Positions 11,772-23,829 of a DNA stretch of 64,000 bases are shown piece after piece. Each line of letters begins with the position of its first letter. The first letter of the stretch is position 1. The stretch is from the NCBI RefSeq assembly GCF_000165425.1, contig NW_001799033.1:190611-254610 (forward strand), read 5' to 3'. The position numbers were made by a program, and so were the translations under genes. The notes under the pieces are model-generated. The model did not search any database. It was given only the letters and a program-made list of their open reading frames with translations, and had not been told where the DNA came from. The DNA comes from Paramecium tetraurelia. Taxonomy: Eukaryota > Ciliophora > Oligohymenophorea > Peniculida > Parameciidae.

Positions 11772-12976
11772 TCATGAAATATTATTACATAAATTCATAT
11801 ATATTATTTTAGTAGCCTCTCTTCCTCTTAAATCTATTGGTCCTGTTTTTACTGGCACATTCTCCCTTCCCTTAGGTTAAATCCTTCTTGCTGGACTGAC
11901 ATATATTTTTTATATAAGTTTTTGAGAATCCATGGGTTTGGGTGATGCCATTCTGACCCTTTGTTCTGGTTTTTACATAATATTATATTCTGTGATTCTT
12001 CTTCTTGGTGAACCACATCTCAATTACTATTAAGAGGGATATGATCGAAGAGGAGATCTTGGCTGAATGTTTTCTTAGAATTCTACTAAATTCAACATGT
12101 TGCTATATTTTTTTACGAATGAAGATGTAAGAATTTGACTGATAGGAGGTCTATGATTAGGATCTAGAGATAATAATTGAGAAATTAATTAGAAAGCTTC
12201 TTTTGATACTGATGGTTTGATTTTAGGCTGGCATTATCTGATGGCAACTGAAATTTCCTTAAAATCCTTTCCTTTAAAAGGTGCATATTTATGAAGTAAC
12301 TCATATAACAATATTCCCAATGACCATAAATCAATTTTGTAATCATACATTACTTCCATTACTATTTCAGGTGCCATATATTCATAGGTTCCACAAAAGG
12401 TCTTTCTCTTTTGATGTATATTCTCAGCACACCAGCCAAAATCGCATACTTTCAAATTAAATTTTTCATCTAATAATAAATTTTCTGGTTTGATATCTCT
12501 GTGAAATATATTATTTTAATGCATATATTGTAATGCAAGACAAGTTTACACAAAATACTTGCATGCTTCTTATTCACTCATAGGTGGATTCTTTTAAATA
12601 TGAGTAAATAAATTGCCTATATTTAATTTAACGATATTACCATTTTCGAGATATTCGATGACAATAAAAATAGAATCATTTTCATAAAATGAATCATAGA
12701 GTTATACTATATTTGGATTCTTGCATTTTTTATGAACTCTGATTTCTCTTTCAATGCCTTCGCTTTCACATTGATTAGTTATTGTTTCTCCAGGCATCTA
12801 AACATTTTAAAGACAAATACTATTTTAATTGCATATTTTTTCTAGGTTGGTTTATGAATATATAAATTCACACTTCCAAAACTACCATTTCCTAATTTCT
12901 ATATGAATTAAAACTCATTCATTGTAGTAAATGTTCCTGAATTGAAAGTTTAGATTTGTTTGGCATAACTAGACAT
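11772..12976 (-). CDS. Aurora-like serine/threonine protein kinase
   Basis: 385 residues; introns 12798-12820 (23 nt) and 12617-12640 (24 nt). A full kinase domain spans about residues 22-270: Gly loop GNGSFG, Lys in YAIKI, HRDIKPENLL, DFGW, an activation segment with RKTFCGTYEYMAPE, and DLWSLGILLYEL. The DFGW motif plus a Thr-Phe-Cys-Gly-Thr T-loop resembles the Aurora family, mitotic kinases that act on chromosomes and spindles. Assignment to a true Aurora rather than a ciliate relative is inferred. The C-terminal about 115 residues are basic, rich in Arg, Ser and Pro, and have no recognised domain. The second intron has no in-frame TGA. Confidence 0.85.
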
Positions 12977-13119
12977 TAATAAAATTCAGAATTTTTTAAC
13001 GGTATAAATATTAATTTTATTATAATCAATAACAATCGATTTTCGCAGTATTCTTAATTACTACTTATACAGGTTTATAGAACTATCAATCTAAAAATTA
13101 ATCAACATTTAAGCATTAA

Positions 13120-13500
13120 TCACAAGATTATCAATTCTTTAACAATGTGGGAAACCGTCAATTTTTCCGGGTCAATTTCCTTACTATTTTTATCAATCAT
13201 TTATCTAAAAAGTGTACTCTATCTTTGTTTCTTTATCATCAATAACCTTAATAACCTATTGTGTACTTGTAATCGAAGTGGTTATTTGTAAAATGGATGA
13301 ATAAATACTATAGAGACAACTACATTTGATTCTTTTTTTATAAATTCTTAAAATACAACAAAATATCGGCTCAATTCTAATTTCTTTGAAAGAATATGTT
13401 GATATATTTGAGAATTATTCCAAATAATTGAAAATATGAACTTCTTCAAGAAGTATTGTTACTGAATTATTAAGACCTAATAATAGTGTCGCTAATTATA
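13120..13500 (-). CDS. Uncertain small gene or fragment
   Basis: A minus-strand frame is open from at least 13500, uses a plausible 34-nt GT...TAG intron whose removal restores frame, and ends at TGA 13120-13122. The part just before the stop, ending near VSHIVKEL, has coding-like composition. No in-frame ATG was found upstream, so the start is unknown and the gene may be partial or decayed. It lies between two kinase genes and may share the divergent promoter region of the kinase starting at 13555. Confidence 0.25.
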
Positions 13501-13554
13501 CTTTAAATAATTTATACAGAAAAAATCTTTATATTATCTGGAAAATTGATAGGA

Positions 13555-15274
13555 ATGAATGAGCACAAAGAAGTCATTAGGAAATAAATTGGAGATTATT
13601 GTTTTGATATGAATGATATTATTGGAGAAGGCTATTCATCCAAAGTCTATAAGGGGATTCACATGGTTACTCAATAAGTTGTTGCAATAAAGGTCATTTC
13701 CTTAGAAAATTACAACTCACCAATATAGAAATCTCTTCTTTAAAATGAAATCAAAATTCTGCTGCAAATCGACAATCCCAATCTACTAAGAGTGTATGAA
13801 ATAAGTAGAAGTGCCAATAACACCTATATTGTGAGTGAATATTGTGAAGGTGGTAATTTAGAAGTTTTACTGAAACAGGAACCAATCAAAATAAATAAGG
13901 CTATTGACATTCTCACATAAATTTGTAAAGGCTTGTTAGACTTACACAAAAAAAGTATCATAATAAACTTCTATAAATCTAGATATCATACACAGAGACA
14001 TTAAACCTGCAAATGTATTAATATAAGATGGCATTTTTAAACTTGTTGATTTTGGCTTCGCTCTAATTGAAAATTAATACGATAGCATAATCAAACGATA
14101 CAATGTTGGAACTCCTATGTACATGGCCCCTGAAAGTTAATTGTTCAACCAATATTCAGAAAAAAGTGATGTATGGGCTTTAGGGGTTATGCTCTATGAG
14201 ATGCTATATCAGACAGCTCCAAAATTTAAGTTGAAGGAGATGACTTTTTTATAAGAAATACAATAAAAGTGCTAAACTATCGATATCAAATATTAAAATC
14301 TAATTCTTAAACTATTTGAAGGTATGCTATAATTGGCCTCTGAAGATAGGATAACAATCTAGTAGATTCTCTCAATAATACAAGAGAATCAATTATCTTA
14401 ATTATCTGCTTAAAAAACGAGTTCACAATTAATTAAACTTTCCTAAAAGTCAGTTTCTACATCAATTAATTCTCCACTTTAATTTAAAAGTGCAAAAACC
14501 CCAAATGAAATAAGGAAAAAATACGTCTAAAAACTCTTATCAAATAATAAGCCCCTATCTTTCGATGATTAAAAGTTAGCCAATTGTCTTAGGGTGAAAA
14601 CTTAAAAGGAATAATAGGAAATTGAAATCACTTAGTTTACATCTGACGATGAGTATCCAGGTAGGAATCTCAAAACTAGTTTGAATCAACCAGCATCTAA
14701 ATATAGCCATAAAAAAAGCGACTCGGATATCAATATTGAATTGATTGGCTAAATTAGTACTGATTGTTCGATTCAGAAATCTCCAAAGTAACAAAATCTC
14801 TTGAAATAAGTTAATTAGGATGTTGATATACCATTAATATTGACACCTACATACAAATTTTGTGAATTTGTAGAATAGGCCATATTGAACTTTCCTAATT
14901 AGGATAATGATCTAATGTCGAAGTTTCAATTTCTATTAAGAAAGCTATTGGCCATCAAAGCCAAAGTATTCTATACTTTTGCCCCAATAAAAATTAAATC
15001 ATAATTGGATAATTGGATAAATCAACTTCAAGACTATTACAAGAAGATCTAACATCAAATCAATTTGAATTTAGATAAGACTTTTTAAATATTTTTTAAT
15101 CCTAATCTAGAAGATTAAGGCAAGCTCTTAACGATGTATATCATGAATTTGGCCAATTAAATGAACAGTTAATCAAAAGAAATACAAATTATAATTGGAA
15201 TTTTGGAAGAAAATTTGTAACATCAGAATGATCCCTTCTTATTTGCAAGAAAATGGATGTTCCAGAAATCATGA
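13555..15274 (+). CDS. Serine/threonine kinase, ULK/NEK-like
   Basis: 563 residues with one 28-nt intron, 13955-13982, just before the catalytic loop. Kinase motifs are complete: GEGYSSKVYKG, VVAIKVI, HRDIKPANVL, VDFGFALIE, a Gly-Thr-Pro-Met-Tyr-Met-Ala-Pro-Glu segment, and DVWALGVMLYE. The domain covers about residues 15-265. The best resemblance by eye is to ULK/ATG1 and NEK kinases, which cannot be separated here. A Ser/Lys/Gln-rich linker of about 150 residues precedes a helical C-terminal domain of about 150 residues, a layout also seen in ULK kinases. An autophagy role would be inference only. Confidence 0.8.
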
Positions 15275-15366
15275 TATTATTCGCCAGATTTGAAATTTGA
15301 TTATAATTTATAGATTACCTTTGATAAATTAAATTAAATTTTCCTTATTAAATATTTCTTTGAAAA

Positions 15367-16946
15367 ATGGACTCAAATGATTAAAACGATCTAAAAAAAA
15401 GACTTGAATTAAAACGGAAAATATTGTAGGAATAGAAAAGGGCAAAGGAAGAAGAATAAAAGAAAAAAAAGGAAGATGAGGAACAATCATAATAAATGAA
15501 AAAATAAGAGTAATAATCATCTGAAAATATTGTTAAAAAATAATCTGATAATGTAATAAATGTATTGGTATTTACAAGTAATCTATTATTGACGATAACC
15601 TTAAATAGTAACTTAATGAATAATAAAAATAGAAAGAATAATAAATTAAATCTGAAGCACTAAGAAAGTAGAGTGAACAATCAAATTAAATTATGTCATT
15701 ATAAAAAAAAGAAAATTCACAATCCACATAAAATAATTAGAAGCCACAAAAATAAGATGATTAAAAGGTGATATAGATTACTAATAAGCAAATCAATAAT
15801 TAATAAAAAACTTTTGCTTCTGATTAAAAAGGAAAAAATAAATTTATAGAAGATAACAATAGAAATTAAAAGGAAGAATTATAAAAAAAAAATGATGAAC
15901 CAAAGCCTGATTAAATAAGATAAGATAAAGAACAATAGGTTTAAGAGGAAAATAAGAAATAGTTATTACTAATCAATAAAAAAACAGATAATGAGAAGTA
16001 AATTAGAGATTAAAAGCATATCAAAGAATAGGATGAAAAAGATAAATAAAATAAATAAAGACTAGAATCTGAAAAAATTGAAAAAGATAGAATTGATAGA
16101 GAAAAAAAAGAAAAAGAAAGGCTAGAAAAAGAAAAATAAGAAAGATTATTAAGAGAGAGGCAGGAAAAAGAAAAATAATTAGAAAGGGATAAGTAGGAAA
16201 AAGATAGATAGTTGAGAGAAAAATAAGAAAAAGATAAATAGGAAAAAATGGAAAAATTAAGATTTGAAAGAGAAAAATAGGAAAAACTAAGATAAGAAAA
16301 AGAAAAATAAGATAAATTGGAAAGAGAAAAAAGGGAAAAGTAAGAAAGACTAGATAGATAAGAAAGATAAGAAAGACTAGAAAGATAAGAAAGAGAGAGA
16401 CAAGAAAAATATGATAGAGAAAGAAAAGAAAAAGAAAGATAAGAAAGAGAAAGATAGGAATAAAGAGAAAAAGAAAAATAATTACTAAATTCTAAGCGTT
16501 AATTAGAGCGTACACAAGTTTCGCAGAAAGATTCGGATTCAATTTAGACTAAAAAATAAACTTAAGAAAGGATAGAATAAGAATTTGACAATTCGTAGCA
16601 GTAAGCAAATTGTAACATCTACGAAGAAGGCGAAATAGTCTGTCCATAAAGAACTACAATTGTCTCAAATATACCTTTATCCAAAAATGTAGAACAACAG
16701 CAACCGATAATAGAAAATAGAATAAGGAAAGCAGGATAAAGGCACTGTAAAATAATACTACAGGATTTAAGGGAAAAGATTTCTAAATATAATTCAAAGG
16801 ACAATAAAAAGAAATAAAAAAGACTTAAAAAATATAAAAAAGCAGTCTTTAAATTTTTATAAAAATTACCTGAGATAAATGATTAATAAGAAAACAACAC
16901 ATAAAGATTTTTAGAAGTTTTCAATTATTTTGATAATATTATTTGA
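15367..16946 (+). CDS. Highly charged coiled-coil protein, 517 aa
   Basis: ATG 15367 to TGA 16944-16946 with one 26-nt intron, 15553-15578. Roughly residues 215-370 are almost entirely Glu, Lys, Arg, Gln, Asp and Leu in a drifting short repeat around Glu-Lys, predicting one long uninterrupted helix. Many Gln in it are TAA or TAG, so under the standard code the region would look like noncoding purine-rich DNA. A Cys-containing and less biased C-terminal segment of about 130 residues follows. The function is unknown; structural or cytoskeletal roles are common for such helices. Confidence 0.7.
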
Positions 16947-17044
16947 TTCATATAGTATAATCTATTATTATTACTAGATACTAATTTTAATTGTGTTAAA
17001 GTAATATATTTCTTAATTATATTTACCTAATTTTCAACGAATAA

Positions 17045-17997
17045 ATGGCAAAAGAATTTTAAGTTTTGAAGTTAAATTCTCCAATCAATCAAAAGAAAAA
17101 AAGCACATAATTATGCTTTAATTCACTTGGATTCTTGCATTCTATTTAATTTGTAAATCAAATGGAAAAAAGTGATGAATTAAAATAATCACATTAAGAT
17201 TTGATGAAAAAATATTATTAATCAAAGACATATGAACAAAAATAGGCAGCTCTATCCACTATTTAATCACAAAAAGTATTTTATTAATTTATAAGACTTT
17301 GACTTAAAAATTTGAGAATATTAATGATAAGTTGAACCTAAAACTAAATAGTAATAAACAAAGAGAAAAAGAAAATTAATTTTTTCGATAACCTAAAATT
17401 TCAGAAATTGATCAATCTATTAATTAAATACCTAAAGAAAAGCCCTTCTTCAATAAGCAAATTGATATTATCAGGCTCCACAACCTAAAAGAATACGATA
17501 AAAAGTCAAACACTCAATCTAAGGTTGTATCATCAAATACTGCTCTGATGGATAAACGGACTCTAGATCCCAATATAATGCCCCTTTCAAGCTTGGTTAG
17601 AAAATCATTAAAATAAAAAAATTAACCGTAACTTTTATAATTAAGCTCAAATACTTTATTCCTTAAGGATGAGATTTCAGGTAAAGTCTGCTTTAAGTAA
17701 AAATCTCAAAGCTAGTAAGAAGTGTAAAGACATGTACAGGATGATTTAGAAGATACATTAGTATAAAAGGACGAAATTGAAAAAGAAATCAACAATTGTT
17801 CACCATAATTTTCTGTGAAAAAATGCTTCTTTTCTTTAATGCAAGGGTGTGTAGGTATTTTATAATCTTAGTGTTAGAATAATAGAATAGTAAAACAAGA
17901 TCTTTAAGCAATGAAAAAGGAGTGGATATAAAAGGGTCCAAAGTGTCAAAAAGCAATAGAGCACATACTTAAGGAAAACAGGAGTAAAAATAAATGA
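17045..17997 (+). CDS. Hypothetical protein, 310 aa
   Basis: ATG 17045 to TGA 17995-17997. A 20-nt intron, GTATTT...TATAAG, lies near 17276 and is required, because the unspliced frame meets a TGA. The product is rich in Lys, Gln and Ser, with a C-terminal segment carrying several Cys (CFFSLMQGCVG region) and a short charged tail. No family was recognised. It is separated from the coiled-coil gene by about 100 nt and has the same orientation. Confidence 0.65.
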
Positions 17998-18505
17998 ATC
18001 GATTGTACGAATATATTTTAGAAGGTAATTGTTGATATTTAAATCTGTATTTATTAAAACTCTTGGCAATTCCAGATATTAATTAATAAATTTATCACAT
18101 CTAGAATTCTACATTTAAATAAAATCTCTTAAAATAAGATAATATTGTTATTAGTAAAATTAGATAAGGGAAGATTACTTTAGTTATTTTATTAGAATAA
18201 TATAAACTTTTAATAAGGGTTGCTGCCTATTGAGGTAATTTATCAAAAGAAAAGTATCTAAAAATTTCTTTTTAAAAAAACATATTAATAGTAATTTCAA
18301 GTGTTAGTATTGAAAAAATATTGTATAATTTTATCAAAATTATTTTGAACTTAGTAAGCAAAAAATAAGGTTTATTAGGGAAATATGTATTGATTTATAA
18401 GGTAACATTAAATAATAATTTTATTAAATTCAATTTAGTTTGATGAATAGATTAAATGATACTAATTATAATATTTATTTTGAATATTCAATAAATTCAA
18501 AAAAT
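17998..18505. other. AT-rich convergent spacer
   Basis: About 500 bases between convergent genes. Frames on both strands have spacer-like composition and no gene is supported. Confidence 0.5.
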
Positions 18506-19110
18506 TCATAATTATTTTAGCTATTGCACTTCTTGTCGCCATGATAAACTAAATTCATTTACTTTAGACATAAACTCTTCTTAAAAGTTCGAATCTCTAT
18601 TAATGTGTTACAAATCGATTAATTTAGGTTTAGGCTTCTCTATTTATTCATACTCTTTTAATTGTCCGTATACGCTATTTTAAATATCATTTTATTTTAG
18701 GGTTTCTACAGCAAGTTTCAAATCTTCATTTTCCTGGAGGATTGGGATCTTGATTTGCTTCAACATCTCGAGATTTTTGGACCAAAGATGGCATGCCTGC
18801 TGTTCATACTATTGAATAATGCGAAACATTTGGCTTAAGAGATCTAGCAAATCTGAGACTGTGGCATAGCCTGAGGAATGAATACTTTCTGTTAACTTTG
18901 AATTGATTTCAATTTTTAATGAATCGAATATGCATGACCATTTGAAAAGGATGTCTATCTTTATGATATGGGCATCTTTGGTGGAGAATACTAAGGACTA
19001 GCCTTTCTCTTGTTTTTGTTCTTTCTAGATATGTCTATAGGAACTAATGAATACCTTAATTTGTAATCAATAAGTTTTTGAACAAGGATGTTTTGGGAAA
19101 TTTGATTCAT
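18506..19110 (-). CDS. Coiled-coil hypothetical protein, 194 aa
   Basis: ATG 19108-19110; a 20-nt intron, 19037-19056, joins a short first exon to a long open frame ending at TGA 18506-18508. The product is mostly helical, with repeated Leu/Gln/Glu heptad-like spacing in the middle and a Lys-Pro-Lys-Pro-Lys patch near residue 150. The family is unknown. Its start lies 30 nt downstream of the stop of the next gene on the same strand. Confidence 0.7.
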
Positions 19111-19139
19111 ATTTAATTTTATTTTTAAGTAGTTAATAT

Positions 19140-20568
19140 TCATTTCTTTACTAATATATTATAAATATCTGATCCAACCTTAGGATTTATTTTTGGAAGA
19201 ATTTGTTTCTTACTTCGATTACCACCTTAAGATTGTTTCAACTTTCTAATAGCTTCATCAACATTAGTAAAGAAGGGTTTCTCTTTTTTTTATGGACTTT
19301 TGCTATTTAATTTCATTGAAAACCATGCTACCAGTCTATGATTAAACAGGTTCGCCATTAGAATTCAAATAGGAATCCATCAACTTATCATACGAGAGTG
19401 TTTTGAGAGCAAATTGTCGAAGATCCTTTTGATACTAAAATTTAGGCAAGGTTGTTGGATCCCTGACATCACTACAAGTTTTTAATTCTAGTTATAATTT
19501 TGAGACCATTTATTTCTGAGATAAATTAATATAAATACTCTGAAAATTCTCCATTTGATGCCATCGAGAAAGGCTTCTCTGATATGATCGTCTGTAGGAT
19601 ACGGTTTCGAGTTTCTACAAACTTCAGCTAATTAGAATTGACTCATTAGATTGAAATCAATAAGAGAAATCACAAAACAAGTAGTCTACATTCCTGTGAC
19701 TGCAGTGTATTGACTAGGCCTATAATGCTGTAATTCATAGTCTCCAATATACTTTCCTGGTCCTATTTCATCAATTTCTATTTTTAGATTTCTACTCTGT
19801 TTATTGGGATCATATTTATGTTGAAATTAAATCAAACCATTTTTATTGATATTAAATGGTATTGTACGATAGAGTTTGACAGAACCTGTTTCTACTACAT
19901 AAAAATTATTCAATGTCTATCCTTAATTAATGAATGCATAATTAGATTGAAATGTTCGATATTCCATCTTACTAGCAAGTCTAATTTTATCTGGAAAATT
20001 TAAAGAAAGAAATGGTTCTATCACATTGAGAAGATTATATGCCTTTTATGTATTAATTGTACTTTACTTAATTCGCTTATTCAGATGAATGAAATTTCAT
20101 ATATTTATTGAAATCATTCCTATGAAGAACCATCAATTCAGTTTATTTCCCAACTACTATTGTAGCATTTCTGTCTGAATTAAATAGCAATGCCAATTCA
20201 CCAAAACAATCTCCTACACCTGAAATACCAACTTATTTAATTTCGTCTAAGCCAGGACTTTTAATCAAAATTCTAGCTTCTCCCTTTAAAATGATATAAA
20301 ATTTATCTGCTGGGTCTCCCTACCTAAAAAGGGTTTGCTCTTAATCATAAACTTCCAATTGTAAATATCTGCACATCTCTATAAACTCCTATGACTTAGT
20401 ACTGAAGCATAGTAATATATAATACTTTGTAAATTGAATGAAAAAAGCAAAACTTTCTAGTATGTTTCTAATATCAATTAACTGTTCATTGTTTCTTTCA
20501 TCAGAGGAAGAGAGTAAGAAATCTCTAATCTATAAATACTTATCTTAGAATAATTGTTTCGGATTCAT
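19140..20568 (-). CDS. Tandem cyclic-nucleotide-binding domain protein
   Basis: About 459 residues; introns 20043-20067 (25 nt) and 19516-19538 (23 nt). The first domain, about residues 75-185, shows the jellyroll signature ending in a phosphate-binding cassette FGELALLFNSDRNATIV, matching PKA regulatory-subunit-type domains with the key Glu and Arg. The second domain, residues about 200-330, is longer and lacks a clean cassette, so it may not bind nucleotide. A C-terminal Lys-rich region follows. No pseudosubstrate motif or docking helix was clear, so calling it a PKA regulatory subunit would be an overstatement. The frame only closes if one base of an 8-T run at 19284-19291 is ignored; this is reported as a finding. 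Confidence 0.75.
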
Positions 20569-20583
20569 TTTATATAAAAATTA

Positions 20584-22401
20584 ATGAAAAATAATACGGA
20601 TTTCATTTAAATGATGCTAGATCCTAATCTCAGCAAAGAGTATATTAAAGGTATCAAAGGAGACTTAAATAGAAACTAATCTCTAAATAATAAATTGAAT
20701 ATCTAAAAATTGCGTAAATTTTATAAGACTCTCAATAATGCTGATGTATTATAATTGTATAATTAGTTATTAAGTTATTGCGCCAATAAATTCAGTTGTA
20801 TACACAGAGCAGTGAGAGATGAATTAAGAGACAGATGTAACACACCCTTAACTTAATTTTGGCCAATTTTAGCAAATATTATTTAAAATAAAGAAGCTAA
20901 TCCAAAATATTATACGGAATTACTCAATATTAAAGATTTTCCTAAATATTTTGAAGATACTATTTAAAAGGATGTTGTTCGTACTTCCAGCAATTAAGAG
21001 ATGTAACAAAAACTAACTAATGTTTTAACAGCCTATGTTATAAGAAATGCCTAAATCGGATATTGTTAAGGATTTAATTATATTGCACATTATCTGTTAT
21101 TGAATTAAAGATACTCAGAAGAGGTAAATAATTGAATTTTATTTAAGGACGCATTCTGGTTTTTATGCCACTTATTTGAGACTCTCTTGCCTGTTAATTA
21201 TTATAATCATTTGTTTGGAGTTCTCAGTGATGATGAAATATTACGATAGATTCTGTAAAAAGAGAAACCTCATTTGATGGAACATTTTAGAAACTTATCT
21301 GTAGAAACAAGTTTGTTCACAATTCAATGGTTAGTTTGTTGTTTCACATTTCACAATAAATTAACAGATACCATTTTTGATCTTTTATTAATTGAAGGTT
21401 CTAAAGCATAAATTAAATCTGCATTAGTTTATATCAGCCTATTGGAAGATTCATTGATGTAGACAAATGATATTGGCAGTCTTATAATGACTATCGAACA
21501 TTTTATATCAACATTTTAAGATAGATAAATCTTCATTGAAGAATATAATAAAATATATGTGAATAATAAGCTGTTGTAGAACATTAGATAGGATATCTCT
21601 AATTAAGTAGTGTCCACAGTTTAATCAAGTGATACCAAAAGAGTGACATCGCTGAATGGATTTCTTGAAGATTTAAAAAAATAGAAATGTTAAGTGACTC
21701 ACCCCATTTGCATATATGAATTAGAGACTTGGAGCAGAAATAAGAAACATATGGATAATTTGGTTCTTAGAGTTGGATTATTAAATAAAATAAATATTGA
21801 AAATAAGAGACAATCACTGAAAAATCCTGAGAGATTAAACATTTAACTGATCGTTAGATAAAATCATATTTGCGATAAAGATGATGGATTTTTGGTTAGA
21901 GCACTATAACACAAAGATACCTATGATATCTAATTAATTGATCTTGGCAAAAAAATATAATAAACTCAAGTTCCTAATTCACCAAGAGGTCGCAGTCCAT
22001 TTAAAGATTTATTATTAACTCCTATTAAGGCTTTGAATAATGCATAAAATTTGGGATAAAAGTTAAGAATGAACCCAATAATCTACAAAATAGACAATCT
22101 TCCACTTTCTTCAAGCACTTTTGCTTTGCCTGTTAACGTAAGAAAGAAGACTTAAGGATGGAAGACACAAAGAGGTCGATCTCCAGAATAAACCAAGATG
22201 CTATTAAGAAAAATGAATGTGTATGGATCTCCTAAAAGAAAACTTGAAATGAACATTTCGAATAATTTTATTAATCAGTCTACAGATGTTTCATAATAGT
22301 ATCCTACTACTTTGAAGGAGTGCAAATCAATTAAATTCATTGCATAACTTTCCAGAAATACCAATTTAATAAATATTGACTTTTATCCGGATTAATAATG
22401 A
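20584..22401 (+). CDS. TBC-domain Rab GTPase-activating protein
   Basis: 597 residues with one 24-nt intron, 21124-21147, containing an in-frame TGA. The TBC domain occupies about residues 70-330. Both catalytic fingers are present: the arginine finger in IQKDVVRT and the glutamine finger in IGYCQGFNYI. This implies an active GAP that speeds GTP hydrolysis by a Rab, switching off membrane-traffic steps. The target Rab cannot be told. The C-terminal about 250 residues are basic, Ser/Pro-rich and probably regulatory. It is divergent from the cyclic-nucleotide gene, with only 15 nt between the two start codons. Confidence 0.9.
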
Positions 22402-22458
22402 ATATTTATATTCTATAATAAATGAATAAATTGTCTTATATATTAATACATCTATAAC

Positions 22459-23702
22459 TCAAGCTTATTAGTAAAAATTAAACTAGTGTTTTCTTAAATA
22501 AATGATATACTCTTTCTGGGTTTTTAGAATCTGTTGAGGAAGAATGAATAGGACTTGCAATTCTGTACGGTGAGTTTTATGAACTTGATTGTAAAGAGTA
22601 ATTATTGCTTGCTTCGATGGTTATAGATTTATGTATACGTAAATAGGAATTTAGGGCTGGAGCAGGTAAGGCGAGCTATTGTTATTGTTGGGTTGATCTG
22701 TTGAATTAAAATAGATTTGGATCAAATTAAAAGCAATAATCCTAAAATTCTAGAATTTATTTTTGAACATTACATTAATTTTATCTGGACAAAAGAAGAT
22801 GAATTGGACTATTGCAAGAGTATTAATGATACGGAGAGCCTACATTGCTGTACTGGGTATTGTTCTCATTATACGGAACGATATAGCTATGTTCCAGCCT
22901 GCTCGGAGAAGGTTCTTCGCAGGAGTATTTGTAAAGGTCTCCCATTTGGTATGCTTAATAGATTTTGGAGGATGTTACTTAAATTGGGGATGTATGAGAC
23001 AATCTTAGCCAGGAGCAAGGAAAGACTATCAAATTTTCTATTGAATTACTATTACATTTGATTTAAACCCTATGATGACAAATGAACATCAAACCTACAA
23101 AATGGTTTGACTAGAACGAGTGGCTTAAACATTTTATTCCATGGAAGCTGAGAAATCAACTTCCATTTAAAATTAAGTTGTTTGAATTTCTCGGACAACC
23201 TTTTTCATTTCATCATGTTCTTGCTTATAATTGTCAATTTTCTGAATATTTGTGTTTTTTATCTCGATTTTATTCTCAGAATCATCCTAATTTCTCCTTC
23301 TAATGTATTGAAGCATGCTTCTAAGGAAGTGAGAGTATTATCTTACTTAAGTCCTCTTCTAAACCATTGATGTCTAAACTCGCTTTGTCCGTAGTGATTT
23401 TTGGTTTTCTTAAAGCTGTACATGTTGAGCTATCTAGTATGAAATGGAAGATAACCTCAGAAAGCTGGGATAGTTTTTATGCTTGAAATAGTTGGCAAGA
23501 ACCTTGGATGACAGCTCATGGGAATTCAGGACTATAAATGCATTGCCTTCTTGATTCCAAGTAATGATATGGGATAGAGATGAGTTCTGAATAAGAAATA
23601 GTAGCTAAAATGGTATACTTCAAGAATTTCGTATGTTTTCATCAAGAAAGAGGGGACATTGACTTTGAGGGCTGGAAGATCATTGATGTCTTAATTTGAC
23701 AT
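22459..23702 (-). CDS. HSF: Heat shock transcription factor
   Basis: 354 residues from eight exons. Introns: 23587-23618, 23434-23455, 23321-23346, 23070-23094, 22853-22874, 22750-22773 and 22483-22510, all 22-32 nt. The spliced N-terminus gives a canonical HSF DNA-binding domain: a VPSFLMKTYEIL helix, a TWNQEGNAFIVLN strand, VLANYFKHKNYPSFLRQLN as recognition helix, and a wing with EFRHQWFRRGL. A heptad-rich trimerisation region (residues about 120-170) follows, then a second Leu-rich segment and a Ser/Gln/Pro-rich tail suited to activation. HSF trimers bind nGAAn repeats and induce chaperone genes under stress. Unspliced frames look broken, so the gene is easily missed. The last intron and the stop are less certain than the rest. 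Confidence 0.9.
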
Positions 23703-23829
23703 TAATATTTTTATAGGAATTTTTAAGAATATGCAAGCCATTAAAATAAAATATAGTTGAATAATAATTTAAAATATGAATGACTGTGATTATAATAATG
23801 ATAAAGTTTGTATTCTAATAATATAATTA

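Noticed and set aside
22717..23061. Plus-strand open frames that look like a 114-residue Cys-rich protein
   Set aside because: They are the antisense shadow of the spliced HSF exons, which carry a conserved domain and correct intron phases.
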